From: Bacteroides sp. 519
GTDB taxonomy: Bacteria; Bacteroidota; Bacteroidia; Bacteroidales; Bacteroidaceae
DNA: 64,000 bases
Direction of reading: 5' to 3'
Assembly (NCBI RefSeq): GCF_010500955.1
Contig: NZ_QVMJ01000007.1
Coordinates: 62,001-126,000, forward strand
A model generated the notes under the pieces. That model had not been told where the DNA came from. It saw only the letters and a program-made list of their open reading frames with translations, and did no database searches. The translations under genes and the position numbers were made by a program. How positions within the stretch are numbered: position 1 is the stretch's first letter; each line of letters opens with the position of its first letter. Of the stretch, positions 19,882 to 28,620 are shown in pieces.

Positions 19882-20388
19882 ATGGTAGTAGAAGATAAAT
19901 TAGAAGCAGTTATCAAAGCTATGGAAACGGTTTTTGAATCCGTACCTTATGGCATCGACCATACAATGAAAGTTTTGGATAATGCTCGCCAGATTATAAC
20001 GGAAGAAAAAACAGACCGCTTGCAATATGGAGTAATTATTGAATTAGCAGCTGTCCTGCATGATATAGGAGCGATAGAAGCCCAAAAGAAACATGGTAGC
20101 ATGGAAGGACATTTTCAGGAACTGGAAGGAGTACCCATTGCAGCAGAGATTATGCAGGAACAAAATTACGACCAATCTATTGTTGATAGGGTATGCTATA
20201 TCGTTGGCAATCATCATACACCCGAAAATATCGACGGAATAGATTTCCAAATACTCTGGGAAGCTGACTTGATAGAGAATATGCAGGTAATGGACTGCAT
20301 TCAGAATGAAGCAACTCTGAAACAGTTTGTCGCAGATAATTTCAAAACACAGACTGGTAAAAATCTTGCTTTAAACAGATACCGTTAA
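19882..20388 (+). CDS. HD-domain phosphohydrolase
   Basis: 168 residues. The HD metal-binding pattern is visible: DHTMKVL near residue 27, AAVLHDIGAIEAQ near residue 55, GNHHTPENI near residue 113, and WEADLIENM. The family hydrolyses phosphate esters or nucleotides; the substrate is not predictable. It is a single-gene unit, first after the integrase. An interrupted inverted repeat at about 20402-20444 (GAATATC ... GATATTC) may be its terminator. Confidence 0.82.
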   Translation: MVVEDKLEAVIKAMETVFESVPYGIDHTMKVLDNARQIITEEKTDRLQYGVIIELAAVLHDIGAIEAQKKHGSMEGHFQELEGVPIAAEIMQEQNYDQSIVDRVCYIVGNHHTPENIDGIDFQILWEADLIENMQVMDCIQNEATLKQFVADNFKTQTGKNLALNRYR

Positions 20389-20548
20389 TGTCAAACCACA
20401 TGAATATCAGCACGGGAACCAGCGGGCAAGCCAATTCCCGATATTCGTTTTCCTTACTTTTTCTATCAGTTGATGTTGGATAAGTATATTATTTATTCTT
20501 AATTATATTATTCCGATATCGGTATATCCTCGATCTATTGCAATATTG

Positions 20549-20899
20549 TTATTCTCTCAAAATCTTTCCCATAACCTTTCCTTTGGCCAGTTCATCAATC
20601 AGCTTATCTAAGTAACGAATCTGCCGCATCAGCTTCTCTTCAATCTCCTCCACCCGATAGCCGCAGATTACACCTGTGATTTTAGAAGCGTTTGGATTAA
20701 TTCGAGGTGCCTCTGCAAAGAAGATTTCAAAATCGTTATTACTGTCGATCTGTTGTTGCAGCGTCTGCTTGTCATAGCCTGTCAGCCAATAAATAATCTT
20801 ATCCACCTCTTCTTTAGTGCGACCTTTTTTCTCCGCCTTTTGAATATACATGGGGTAGATGTTCGCAAAAGGCATTTTATACACTTTGTTATTATCCAT
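20549..20899 (-). CDS. DUF2200 family protein
   Basis: 116 residues. The sequence [21 protein letters not shown] followed by [16 protein letters not shown] matches what I know of the DUF2200 family over nearly its whole length. No function is established. It lies 15 nt after the YoaP-like acetyltransferase gene on the same strand and is likely its operon partner. Confidence 0.85.
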   Translation of the reverse strand: MDNNKVYKMPFANIYPMYIQKAEKKGRTKEEVDKIIYWLTGYDKQTLQQQIDSNNDFEIFFAEAPRINPNASKITGVICGYRVEEIEEKLMRQIRYLDKLIDELAKGKVMGKILRE

Positions 20900-20914
20900 A
20901 ATTATTCAAAAATG

Positions 20915-21682
20915 TTATACGCTAACTACTTTATCGAATCGGCTATCCATACAAGCACTAAGGTCGGTGGTAATGAACTTCCCGTTATAATACAGACTGA
21001 ATATAGTTGCCGGAGTAGGAGAAGCTTTGGCTTCTTCCATACTGGTAAATTTAATGACCTTCAACGGAAGATTTCTTTTCTGTGCCGTTTCCTGCAATGA
21101 ATTTTGAATGTGGTATTCCGTAAACGGACAACGGTTGGAATAATAGACCACGATGCCATTTTTATCGGGACATTCTCCGCTTAAGGTGCTCTCATTGAAT
21201 GATGGGGTATCGGCTTCCGGCTTTAATTTCAGTGCGAGCAAGCTGAATCCGTAAGGAAGTGTTTGAACGGTTTCAAATCCTTGTCGGATAAACCATTTAG
21301 GATCGCTCATAAAGTGAAACTTCTTTGTCCCGACTACGGTTACTAAACCCTCTTTCCCTTGTCGCTTTGCATCGTCGATGGCTGTTTGAAGCAGAGCTTT
21401 GGCATACCCTTTCCCTTTATATTGCCCCGACACCCAGAAGCAATTTATCATAAGCCAATTAGGAGCATTGACAGGAACCCATGCCTTTTCCGCAAGAGTG
21501 TATTCGATGAACACCTTTGCACGCTCGTTCAATCGTCTGAAAACATACCCATTATCGAACTCCTTTTTCAACCACTCCTTTTTCAACTCGTAGCTGTCTT
21601 TACACTTTTTGCAAGAAAAGGCGCAGCAGATATGTTCTTTCCCAATATTCTCTTTGTCGAGTGTAATAAAGGTTGCTTCCAT
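20915..21682 (-). CDS. GNAT acetyltransferase with C-terminal YoaP domain
   Basis: 255 residues. The N-terminal half is a GNAT fold with the acetyl-CoA loop GQYKGKGYAKALLQTAIDDA (residues about 90-110). The C-terminal half (about 165-255) contains YYSNRCPFTEYHIQNSL and matches the YoaP extension seen in this subgroup. An N-terminal Cys-rich stretch (ICCAFSCKKCKD) is also typical. It acetylates an unknown acceptor. It is on the minus strand with the DUF2200 gene. Confidence 0.85.
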   Translation of the reverse strand: MEATFITLDKENIGKEHICCAFSCKKCKDSYELKKEWLKKEFDNGYVFRRLNERAKVFIEYTLAEKAWVPVNAPNWLMINCFWVSGQYKGKGYAKALLQTAIDDAKRQGKEGLVTVVGTKKFHFMSDPKWFIRQGFETVQTLPYGFSLLALKLKPEADTPSFNESTLSGECPDKNGIVVYYSNRCPFTEYHIQNSLQETAQKRNLPLKVIKFTSMEEAKASPTPATIFSLYYNGKFITTDLSACMDSRFDKVVSV

Positions 21683-21723
21683 GTTATTTTATTAGTATTT
21701 GTTTCTTGCCTACAAAAATACCC

Positions 21724-21760
21724 ATAAAAAAACACCTAACAAAATTGCTTGATAGGTGCT
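21724..21760 (-). terminator. Terminator of the EFR1 ferredoxin gene
   Basis: Reading the minus strand, CACCTA (complement of 21753-21758) and TAGGTG (complement of 21733-21738) form a stem followed by a run of seven T, 28 nt after the stop of the gene ending at 21788. Confidence 0.75.
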
Positions 21761-21787
21761 TTTCAATGAGTTGGATATAATTTCTGT

Positions 21788-22567
21788 TTACATTATAATT
21801 GTCGGTTCTTTGCGTGCCGAAAATGATCTGAGGAACATTGCCCCCGCCATTTTGTAGATAAACCCACCGTAGTTTCGTGCGTTTTCCGGACATACCGTAA
21901 TACATCGTCCGCAGGAAATACATTTGCTTTTATCTGTTTTGCGGGGTGTTTCCAGTGCAATAGCCTGTGCCGGGCACTGTTTTACACAGGTGCCGCATTC
22001 GGTGCATTGTTTGCTGCCTTTGGGTTGCAGCGGCAGATTGCCGGGAACTTTGTAGGGACGGTTGCCTTTAGGCGTGATCTCCGGCAGTGCAGAAACGTCG
22101 GACGTCACCGCAATTAAAGCCGTACTTTTGTCGGCAAATTCCTTAATCAATTCCAAGTCTTTCTCATCCGGGCGATTGAGCCCAACCTTCGGAAATATGG
22201 AGTGCTGGGCAATGAACGCCCCTGCGGAAACGACTTTAAATCCGTTAGCCTCGACCACATCTTTCAATTCAAGCAGCGCATCATCGTAATCACGGTTACC
22301 GTAAACGCATACAATAACGGCAGGCGTTCCATTGCCCTTGAACTTGCCAAGTGCAGGCAACGCAATGGCGGGAATACGCCCGGAATAGACTGGCATTCCC
22401 ACTACCAGTAAATCGGAACTGCCCATAACAATTTCCGTTTCAGGAGTTGTCCCCGTGATGTTATACTCCTTTTTACTGCCTTGCATTTGCTCCGCAATAT
22501 GTCTCACAACACGCCGGGTTGTGTTGGTCGCACTGAAATAAACCAGATTGATGTTTTCTATTTTCAT
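21788..22567 (-). CDS. EFR1-type flavodoxin/ferredoxin fusion protein
   Basis: 259 residues. The first ~165 residues form a flavodoxin-like domain (VYFSATNTTRRVVRHIAE phosphate loop, VVGMPVYSGRIPAIALP). The C-terminal part carries two 4Fe-4S motifs, CTECGTCVKQCP and CISCGRCITVCP. This is the EFR1 family layout, a soluble electron carrier. It is divergent from an hxlR-type regulator; the shared 110-bp gap holds twin palindromes, one overlapping the probable promoter, so HxlR-type control is likely. Confidence 0.92.
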   Translation of the reverse strand: MKIENINLVYFSATNTTRRVVRHIAEQMQGSKKEYNITGTTPETEIVMGSSDLLVVGMPVYSGRIPAIALPALGKFKGNGTPAVIVCVYGNRDYDDALLELKDVVEANGFKVVSAGAFIAQHSIFPKVGLNRPDEKDLELIKEFADKSTALIAVTSDVSALPEITPKGNRPYKVPGNLPLQPKGSKQCTECGTCVKQCPAQAIALETPRKTDKSKCISCGRCITVCPENARNYGGFIYKMAGAMFLRSFSARKEPTIIM

Positions 22568-22608
22568 GCTTTCTTATTTTGATAAGTCCGATATATAATC
22601 TAATTTTG

Positions 22609-22663
22609 CTTGCATAATGCAAGTAATTCTGCAAATATACAAATTAACTTGCGAAATGCAAGT
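22609..22663. promoter_or_regulatory. Twin operators and promoter between the EFR1 gene and the hxlR-type gene
   Basis: Operator 1 is CTTGC-ATAAT-GCAAG (22609-22623); operator 2 is ACTTGC-GAAAT-GCAAGT (22647-22663). Both have 5-nt spacers and centres 39 bp apart. Between them on the minus strand lies TATATTTG (22632-22639), a -7 element for the EFR1 gene. Operator 2 therefore covers its -33 region and operator 1 its start, a classic repression layout. Confidence 0.75.
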
Positions 22664-22678
22664 GATTGCAAAAATATA

Positions 22679-23104
22679 ATGGAATTAGATATGATACAGC
22701 AAGAGAAAAGGTCAGATTGCCCATTTGCGGCGGCGCTCGAAATCTGGGGCGATAGGTGGTCGCTTTTGATCATCAGGGATATATTCTTTTTCGAGAAGAA
22801 AACATACGGGGAGTTCCTGAAATCGCCCGAAGGTATATCTACCAACATTCTTGCTGCGAGGTTGCAGCAGTTGGAAGAGAATGGGATGATAAAGAAGTCC
22901 GAACATCCGGAAAGCAAAGCTAAGATATTGTACAAGCCGACACAAAAAGCAATCGATCTGATACCTGTGTTTGCGGAGATATACCTGTGGGTGGAGCACT
23001 ATTATCCGCTACCCGACACGATACGACAAATAATGGATATTTTTAAACGAGACAAGCAGGAAGCCATCCGGTCGTTGACAGAAAAGGCAACCGGGATGCT
23101 ATAA
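22679..23104 (+). CDS. HxlR-family transcriptional regulator
   Basis: About 141 residues from the ATG at 22679 (MELDMIQQEKRSDCPF); an ATG at 22610 would place the operators inside the gene and is rejected. The winged-helix core is clear: CPFAAALEIWGDRWSLLIIRDI, then FGEFLKSPEGIS-like KTYGEFLKSPEGISTNILAA, then LEENGMIKKSEH. The single Cys before the helix is the redox- or electrophile-sensing residue known in some family members. It is flanked by two flavin enzymes, its probable targets. Confidence 0.93.
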   Translation: MELDMIQQEKRSDCPFAAALEIWGDRWSLLIIRDIFFFEKKTYGEFLKSPEGISTNILAARLQQLEENGMIKKSEHPESKAKILYKPTQKAIDLIPVFAEIYLWVEHYYPLPDTIRQIMDIFKRDKQEAIRSLTEKATGML

Positions 23105-23145
23105 TTCCCACCTTATTAAGTAACACTAATTTCAACATATATACG

Positions 23146-23805
23146 ATGAAAATAATAGTGATAAACGGTAGCGCCCGTAAAAATGGCAACACAGCCACCA
23201 TGTTGAAGAGCTACCTTGAAGGAGCTTCTTCGGTATCGGATGTGATCGAAACAAAAATAGTAAATCTTTACGAACTGCAATATACCGGTTGCATCGGCTG
23301 TTTGGGCTGCAAGGCTAAAAAAGGAAATAATTATGGAAAATGCGTAGTAAAAGACGGTATTTATGATCTACTGCGCGAAGTCACCTCGGCCGATGCCGTT
23401 GTTATCGGATCGCCCATATACTTTGGAGAAATAACGGGGCAGCTTCGCTCTTTTCTCGAAAGGTTGGTTTTTCCGCTCTATACCTACCGGTTGGATCAGA
23501 AGATACTTACTCCAAAACGCTTTCCTGTTACGATGATATATACTATGAACGTAACTAAAGAAATGTTTGACCAGATACAACTGGGAACTTCTTTGAAACG
23601 ATTGGAAGATCTTATGGAGAGAATCTTTACCACTCCGGATACGTTATATGCTTACAACACTTATCAAGTCAACAATTACGATAATTATGAGTTGGAAGTA
23701 TTCTCTGAGCCGGCGAAAGCGGAACACCGCCGCATGCAGTTCCCCATAGATTGCCAAAAGGCTTACGACAGAGGGAAAAAAACGGCTCAGTCGTTACTGG
23801 AATGA
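23146..23805 (+). CDS. NADPH-dependent FMN reductase-like flavoprotein
   Basis: 219 residues. The N-terminus VINGSARKNGNTATMLKSY is the FMN phosphate-binding loop of the NADPH-dependent FMN reductase/iron-sulfur flavoprotein family. GCIGCLGCKAKKG holds a Cys cluster placed as in iron-sulfur flavoproteins but with an unusual spacing, so a cluster is uncertain. VIGSPIYFGEITGQLRSFLERL is the second flavin loop. It follows hxlR by 41 nt and ends in a strong terminator. Confidence 0.87.
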   Translation: MKIIVINGSARKNGNTATMLKSYLEGASSVSDVIETKIVNLYELQYTGCIGCLGCKAKKGNNYGKCVVKDGIYDLLREVTSADAVVIGSPIYFGEITGQLRSFLERLVFPLYTYRLDQKILTPKRFPVTMIYTMNVTKEMFDQIQLGTSLKRLEDLMERIFTTPDTLYAYNTYQVNNYDNYELEVFSEPAKAEHRRMQFPIDCQKAYDRGKKTAQSLLE

Positions 23806-23857
23806 TTGCAATAAGAATAAACATGGATTTATTATTTTACTTAAACAAGTCTAATAG

Positions 23858-23896
23858 AAACACTAAAGGCTATCCGTGGGATAGCCTTTAGTGTTT
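23858..23896. terminator. Bidirectional 18-bp hairpin terminator
   Basis: 23858-23875 pairs perfectly with 23879-23896 around a 3-nt loop. It lies between the convergent FMN-reductase gene and the HTH gene, whose stop codon (23895) overlaps the end of the stem. Confidence 0.85.
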
Positions 23897-24209
23897 AGAA
23901 TATCTTGCGATAGCTGTCTTTCAGCATTTTTTCTATATCAGATTCCTTATATAAAACTTTCGCTCCGATTTGATAATAAGGGATTTTGCCTTCGTTCCGA
24001 TATTCTTGCAAAGCCCTTCTGCTGATTTTTAAGCGTTCAGACAATTCCTTATCAGTTAAATACCTCTCTCCATTTAGGGTAGGCCTACTTTTTTTAGCAA
24101 GTATCTCTACCTTATCCAGCATCCGGTCTAAAGATTCAAAAAAAGCTGAGATTTGGGGAGTAGTTCTCGTAATAAGGCTATTTTGATTTTCTGCATTCTT
24201 ATTTTCCAT
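23895..24209 (-). CDS. Small excisionase-like helix-turn-helix protein (pair 1, second gene)
   Basis: 104 residues. The C-terminal half has LTDKELSERLKISRRALQEYRNEGKIPYYQIGAKVLYKESDIEKML, the HTH_17/excisionase-type winged helix. The N-terminal part is a charged helix. It overlaps the preceding gene by 11 nt. In CTnDOT-type elements similar pairs (Xis2c/Xis2d) help the integrase in excision; this pair lies on the integrase side of the island. Confidence 0.85.
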   Translation of the reverse strand: MENKNAENQNSLITRTTPQISAFFESLDRMLDKVEILAKKSRPTLNGERYLTDKELSERLKISRRALQEYRNEGKIPYYQIGAKVLYKESDIEKMLKDSYRKIF

Positions 24210-24486
24210 ACTCCCCCCTTTCTAACTCTATATACTTCTTAACATCCTCCGGCTTATAATAGATTTTGCCGTTAATCATTGAATAAGGGATTTTTTGAAA
24301 ATTTCTCAGATACTGCAATTTCCGCTTGCTAATATCCAGTATTATGCAAACCTCCTGACTATCCAGCCATTCTTTCATTTCCTTATCTTCACTTTGGTCG
24401 CACAGAAGATTTATCTTCCGGGCAAATGCTTGAAAGCGTTCCATCATTGCCTCGAAAGTGCGGGCTTCTATATTTATTATCTCCAT
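24199..24486 (-). CDS. Small excisionase-like helix-turn-helix protein (pair 1, first gene)
   Basis: 95 residues. EWLDSQEVCIILDISKRKLQYLRNFQKIPYSMINGKIYYKPEDVKKYIE is the same winged-helix type as its downstream partner. A TACCTTTG -7 element lies on the minus strand at about 24527-24534. Paralogous in layout to the pair at 54.2-54.8 kb but not close in sequence. Confidence 0.83.
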   Translation of the reverse strand: MEIINIEARTFEAMMERFQAFARKINLLCDQSEDKEMKEWLDSQEVCIILDISKRKLQYLRNFQKIPYSMINGKIYYKPEDVKKYIELERGEYGK

Positions 24487-24540
24487 AATATTTACCTTTT
24501 TCGTTCATACTATGATTACGGGAAAACAAAGGTAAGTTAT

Positions 24541-24969
24541 TAAAATACACCATATACCAATCCCTTATGGGCTGGTAGCTTTCGTCTGCACTTGTCTATA
24601 CCTAAAGTGCAAACTAATTCCGGCGGCGGTTAAATATGCTGCTTTTTATACTTCCTGTTCAAACTATCCGGGAGTAATGGGGGATTTTTTCTACTGCCCA
24701 TATCTTATAATTTCTTCCTCTTTTAGCGGAAATGCCAATTACGCCAATGAAGTGTTCGATTTCATGCGCGAAAGTATTTCCGTGTTCTTCACGCCGAAGC
24801 AAGTTCGAGCCTAAAGGTTTCGTAAAAAATCTTCCTCTTTCCGTTCCGGCGAGCGTATTTATTCCCGAAAAATCTGCATCGGCTAAACACTACCTTTCTC
24901 TGCCCCTGAAACTCGATCACTCATAACCGGCTCCGATACGGCATAGCGTTCTAAAAAAAAGTCAGAATT
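24541..24969. other. Gene-poor stretch with decayed coding remnants
   Basis: About 430 bp without a convincing gene. It contains copy A of the four-copy 28-bp element (24573-24600). On the minus strand an open frame without start codon (about 24910-24670) carries an HEIEH pattern (EEHGNTFAHEIEHF), which could be a remnant of a metallopeptidase-like gene. On the plus strand a short frame at 24721-24813 ends in VFFTPKQVRA. Neither can be assigned. Confidence 0.4.
24573..24600 (+). repeat. Copy A of the 28-bp element
   Basis: TGGTAGCTT followed by TGTCTATA-type sequence; the most diverged of four copies (others at 34159, 35939 and, inverted, 47396). It lies between the divergent HTH pair and the ParB gene block. 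Confidence 0.55.
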
Positions 24970-25209
24970 ATGATACGAACAGCAGAAAAAAACAGGAAAC
25001 AACGATTCTCAAACCTTCCAATCAGCATAGGTTGGTTTTTGAAAATAGTTTTTGCGGTGGCTGGGTTTGCCCTCTGGGGGTGGTCGTTCGTGGCGGTTGT
25101 CGCAGGGATTTATTTAGCGTGGGCAATCATTAAAGGCGTTTTGTCCTGTCTTATTTCCCTTGTCGTTATCGTGGGCTTTATCCTCCTTTTGATAGTATTA
25201 ATTTTCTAA
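24970..25209 (+). CDS. Small membrane protein of the ICE backbone
   Basis: 79 residues with a basic N-terminus (MIRTAEKNRKQRFS) and two to three hydrophobic segments (about 20-35, 38-55 and 60-79). No family recognised. It begins a run of plus-strand ICE genes ending near 28.1 kb. Confidence 0.65.
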   Translation: MIRTAEKNRKQRFSNLPISIGWFLKIVFAVAGFALWGWSFVAVVAGIYLAWAIIKGVLSCLISLVVIVGFILLLIVLIF

Positions 25210-25220
25210 AATCCAAAGAT

Positions 25221-25433
25221 ATGAAACCAAAGTATTTCAATTCGTTAGGCTCGTTAAACGAGTACGCAAACAACTATCCGAATAACAGTTTTTCATTTGA
25301 GCATAACCCCCGGAAATGCGGATGCGACAGCGTTAGATGCAGTTTCGATGTAACCGACAAAGAGGATAACGACATCTTGGAAATCCTTGTTATATGCCCC
25401 ATTTGTGCCAATAACCCTAAAAACAGACAGTAA
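25221..25433 (+). CDS. Hypothetical ICE protein with Cys clusters
   Basis: 70 residues starting 11 nt after the previous gene. KCGCDSVRCSF and CPICANN could bind a metal ion, but the pattern matches no family I recognise. The next start codon comes 1 nt after its stop, indicating one operon. Confidence 0.65.
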   Translation: MKPKYFNSLGSLNEYANNYPNNSFSFEHNPRKCGCDSVRCSFDVTDKEDNDILEILVICPICANNPKNRQ

Positions 25434-25434
25434 T

Positions 25435-25659
25435 ATGACACAGCCTAAAATGAACCTGCATGGAGTATCAGTATGCCCCGCAGGAGAAGAAAATTACGAG
25501 CGTTACAAGGATTTTCGCGGGAAATGGCTTTACCAGTACGATTACCGGGATACGGACGGAGAACTGTTTAGCGTGGCAATGCCAACCCTTACCGAGTGCC
25601 GAATGAGGCGGGATAAGTGGTTAAATCAAAAAATAGCAAAAGCAAATAACAATCAATAA
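25435..25659 (+). CDS. DUF3873 family protein
   Basis: 74 residues from the ATG at 25435 (MTQPKMNLHGVSVCPAGEE), preferred over an upstream in-frame ATG at 25387 inside the previous gene. GVSVCPAGEENYERY and YQYDYRDTDGELFS match the DUF3873 family, common in Bacteroides conjugative elements. Function unknown. Confidence 0.83.
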   Translation: MTQPKMNLHGVSVCPAGEENYERYKDFRGKWLYQYDYRDTDGELFSVAMPTLTECRMRRDKWLNQKIAKANNNQ

Positions 25660-25679
25660 TCATTCAAATACTTACAATT

Positions 25680-27644
25680 ATGACAGCAATTAAGAACAAC
25701 GGCACAGCCGTAGCCGTAGCAGAGAAAGCAAACGAAGTAGTAACCGCAGTAGTGGTTAGCAAACCCGCAGACGGACAGTGCAAAGCCGTAAACATCGCAT
25801 CCGACCTCATAGAGCCAAGCAATTACAACGCCCGAAAAACCTTTGATGCCGATGCGCTCAAAGAGTTGGCGCAAAGTATCTCCGTTCATGGACTGATACA
25901 GCCCATTACGGTACGGCGTAAGGGCGAGAAAGGCGAGCATTACGAAATCATTTGCGGAGAACGCCGTTTTAGGGCTTGCCGTATGCTCAAACTTGCCGAA
26001 ATCCCCTGCATCGTTCGGGAAGTAACCGATGAACAGGCGTATGACCTTTCAATCTCCGAGAACTTACAGCGTGAGGACGTTCCACCAATGGAGGCGGCAG
26101 AGGCTTACAAACGCCTTATAGACACAAAGCGTTACGATATTGCAAGCCTCGCCGTAGCATACGGCAAGAGCGAAAAGCATATCTATCAAATGCTGAAACT
26201 TTGCGACCTCATTAAAGGCATTGCCAACCTCGTAAAAGAGGGCAAGCTGACAGCATCGGCAGGGATAGTTATCAGCAAGTACGACAAGAAGATACAGGAA
26301 GATATTTTGAACGACCGATTAGGCAAGAACGGCACAGGCGAATGGTGCAATATCTCCGCTAATGCGTTGGAAGGCAAGATACGGAACTGTTATACGAACA
26401 ACCTTGATAATTACAGTTTCGATAAATCCAAGTGTCTGAAATGTATTCACAATTCGAGCAATTTCGACCTGTTCGCCGAGAGTGGCGGTTGTGGCAAGTG
26501 TACCAACAAAAAATGTTTGTCGGACAAGCAAACGGCATACCTTGTAGAACAGGCGCAAGCCGTAGCCCTTGCCGACCCGAAACTCGTATTTGTCGGCGAA
26601 CAGTACAGCCATGACAACGAGGCTACCCAAATAATCAAAAAGGGCGGTTATGAGTTTAAGAACGTGCAAACGTATAACCTTAATTCATACCCCACAGCCC
26701 CGACCGAACCGCAAGCCTCCGAGTACAAAAAGCCCGAAGATTACGACAAGGCACAGGAGAAATACGGCAAGGAGCAGGAAAAGTACACCAAGCAGACGGC
26801 GCACCTTGAAGAACTGAAAGAGCAGGGCAAAATCCGTGTGTATGCTAAAATCGGCGATAGTAATGTAAGAATGTTCTACAAAGAGGTTGCCACCAAAGAC
26901 ACCAAGACCAATGAGCAGTTAATCTCCGACCTTACCGCCAAGAAAAAGCGTAACAACGAATTGGCAGACGAAAAGACCGCCGAGGGCTTAAAGGAACTTT
27001 TGCGCACGGAACAGCTACCGCAGTCGACATTTACCGCCGATGAAGAAACGGCAATGTATTTCTTTATGCTTTCCAAGTTGCGCCGTCATAACTACAAAGC
27101 CGTAGGACTGAAAGAAAACGACTATTATGGCTATCTGACGGACGAGAAGAAACTCAAAATCGCATCTTCGCTGACCGAAGAACAGAAAACCGTTGTACGC
27201 CGTGATTATCTGTATAGCCACCTTACAGACGGTACAAGAACCGTAGGCGATGAAAAAGGCGGTATGCTGTTGGCGTTCTCAAAACAGCATCTACCCGAAA
27301 AGACAGAGGAAATTGTAAACACTCATAAAGAGGATTACGACAAGAAAAACGCCCGATTGGATGAACGTATCGCAGGGCTGAAAAAGGCTGAAAAGAAAGC
27401 GAAAGCCGATGCCAAAGCGAAAAAGGCAGAGCAGACCGCCAAGACGGAGGAAGCCCCTAAAACAGCCGAAAAAGCCGTCAAAAAGGAAGTGAACACCACC
27501 GCCCCGAAGTCGGAAACCACTAAGCCGAAAGGCAAGGAACAGCCCAAAGCGACCCAATCCGAGAAGAAAGAGGCGAAACCAACCCCGAAAGCGGATAAGG
27601 TGCTGATTGTCGGAGTACCCAAAGCGGAGGCAGTAGCGGTATAA
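25680..27644 (+). CDS. ParB/RepB/Spo0J-like partition protein
   Basis: 654 residues. The ParB N-terminal domain spans about 40-130 (LIEPSNYNARKTFDADALKELAQSI, GLIQPITVRRKG, ICGERRFRACRMLKL); the ENLQREDVPPMEAAEAYKRL helix and an HTH follow (about 130-200). The central part contains a Cys-rich stretch (CLKCIHNSSNF...GGCGKCTNKKC). The last ~110 residues are Lys/Ala/Glu-rich low-complexity sequence. ParB proteins bind DNA near their own site and partner a ParA; the ParA-like TraA is encoded at 34.8 kb. Large ParB proteins of this kind are usual in Bacteroides ICEs. Confidence 0.88.
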   Translation: MTAIKNNGTAVAVAEKANEVVTAVVVSKPADGQCKAVNIASDLIEPSNYNARKTFDADALKELAQSISVHGLIQPITVRRKGEKGEHYEIICGERRFRACRMLKLAEIPCIVREVTDEQAYDLSISENLQREDVPPMEAAEAYKRLIDTKRYDIASLAVAYGKSEKHIYQMLKLCDLIKGIANLVKEGKLTASAGIVISKYDKKIQEDILNDRLGKNGTGEWCNISANALEGKIRNCYTNNLDNYSFDKSKCLKCIHNSSNFDLFAESGGCGKCTNKKCLSDKQTAYLVEQAQAVALADPKLVFVGEQYSHDNEATQIIKKGGYEFKNVQTYNLNSYPTAPTEPQASEYKKPEDYDKAQEKYGKEQEKYTKQTAHLEELKEQGKIRVYAKIGDSNVRMFYKEVATKDTKTNEQLISDLTAKKKRNNELADEKTAEGLKELLRTEQLPQSTFTADEETAMYFFMLSKLRRHNYKAVGLKENDYYGYLTDEKKLKIASSLTEEQKTVVRRDYLYSHLTDGTRTVGDEKGGMLLAFSKQHLPEKTEEIVNTHKEDYDKKNARLDERIAGLKKAEKKAKADAKAKKAEQTAKTEEAPKTAEKAVKKEVNTTAPKSETTKPKGKEQPKATQSEKKEAKPTPKADKVLIVGVPKAEAVAV

Positions 27645-27660
27645 ATTTGAAGTTCAACAA

Positions 27661-27682
27661 GGAGCGGGAGAAATCCCGCTCC
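27661..27682 (+). terminator. GAAA-loop hairpin after the ParB gene
   Basis: GGAGCGGGA (27661-27669), GAAA and TCCCGCTCC (27674-27682) form a perfect 9-bp stem without a U-run. It may limit read-through or stabilise the upstream mRNA. Confidence 0.55.
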
Positions 27683-27694
27683 TATAAATTACCA

Positions 27695-27877
27695 ATGATG
27701 AAAGTATTTGTATTATTCCAAACAGATATTCACAGGATAAGGGCAAGCCGTGTCTTTTTCGGCGTGTTCACCTCCGAAGCGTTGGCGATAGATCACGCCA
27801 AAGAAAACGGCTTATATACCTGTGATGCAGAGGTAGAAATATTTGAATGTGAAATTGATAAATTCGGCGAGGTATGA
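27695..27877 (+). CDS. Hypothetical ICE protein
   Basis: About 60 residues from the ATG at 27695 (MMKVFVLFQTDIH). It reads VFFGVFTSEALAIDHAKENGLY, an alpha/beta pattern with an acidic C-terminus. No family recognised. Its end overlaps the next start by 4 nt (ATGA), which supports real translation. Confidence 0.6.
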   Translation: MMKVFVLFQTDIHRIRASRVFFGVFTSEALAIDHAKENGLYTCDAEVEIFECEIDKFGEV

Positions 27878-28101
27878 GGATAAACGCATATATCGGCAAT
27901 CCGATTATTGCCACACAACAAGATTATTACGAACTGGAGGAACTTTTGCACGAGATAGAACCCGACTGCCACAGCGTACAACTCCGACAGGAGCGTTTAA
28001 TCATTGAAAATATGAGCCGTATGACGTTCCATTATCCGCGCAATCCCACAATTCAGTGGGTAGCTGGCAGGCTGCGGTACATGGTCGAAAACGGGCTATA
28101 A
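27874..28101 (+). CDS. Hypothetical ICE protein
   Basis: 75 residues, start ATGA-overlapped with the previous gene. It contains YYELEELLHEIEPDCHSVQLRQERLIIENMSRMTFHYPRN in its middle (given here only as landmarks EELLHEIEPD and RMTFHYPRN). No family recognised. A terminator follows at 28133. Confidence 0.55.
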   Translation: MRINAYIGNPIIATQQDYYELEELLHEIEPDCHSVQLRQERLIIENMSRMTFHYPRNPTIQWVAGRLRYMVENGL

Positions 28102-28132
28102 ATGCCTTTGAAAACGATTTTAAGAACTTATA

Positions 28133-28169
28133 TCCGGGCAGGGGAAACTTTGCCCGGACTTCTTTTTCC
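28133..28169 (+). terminator. Terminator ending the ParB gene block
   Basis: TCCGGGCA (28133-28140) pairs with TGCCCGGA (28151-28158), followed by CTTCTTTTTCC. Confidence 0.75.
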
Positions 28170-28301
28170 ATGAGCCATTAACAGGGCTTTATGCGGGAGA
28201 AAAAGAAGCAAAAAGCCGAATTAGATGTTTCTCCTTTGTATTGGAACGAAACACTTCCCCTTCGGGCAAGAGCGAAAGACAATTTATATTTTAAATTTGA
28301 T

Positions 28302-28616
28302 TTAACCGATTAGAGTGGGAGTTATCAAGTATGAGCGGTCATCCTCTTTTAATTCCATTTTATATTGACATAAACTTTTGCTTTTAGCCAATTCTCGGAT
28401 AGTCGATCTGACATCCTCCGGTTGTTCCTCAAATCTTAATCCATAATAAATAGCCGTAGGCTTTAGTGGTAGAAAGTATCTTTCTTTAGTTGTATCTTCG
28501 ATATTTTGAGGGATAATAATTATCCTCCATTCTTTCTCATATTCCCAATTTATAGCTTTACTTGTATATGCCTTGAACAAGAAAAGAATATCACTCAATG
28601 GCTGATTTCCTCCCAT
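28302..28616 (-). pseudogene. Truncated DUF2971-like gene
   Basis: 104 residues resembling only the C-terminal part of DUF2971 proteins (KAINWEYEKEWRIIIIP, then KPTAIYYGLRF and STIRELAKSK); full-length relatives are roughly 250-300 residues as I recall. The first ATG at 28616 lies 4 nt after the traJ stop. It occupies the place where traK would be expected and probably marks a deletion or insertion boundary. Confidence 0.6.
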
Positions 28617-28620
28617 AATT

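Noticed and set aside
24670-24910. Minus-strand frame with an HEIEH zinc-protease-like motif
   Set aside because: No start codon, a stop just upstream in the same frame, and no recognisable family; kept only as a possible remnant.
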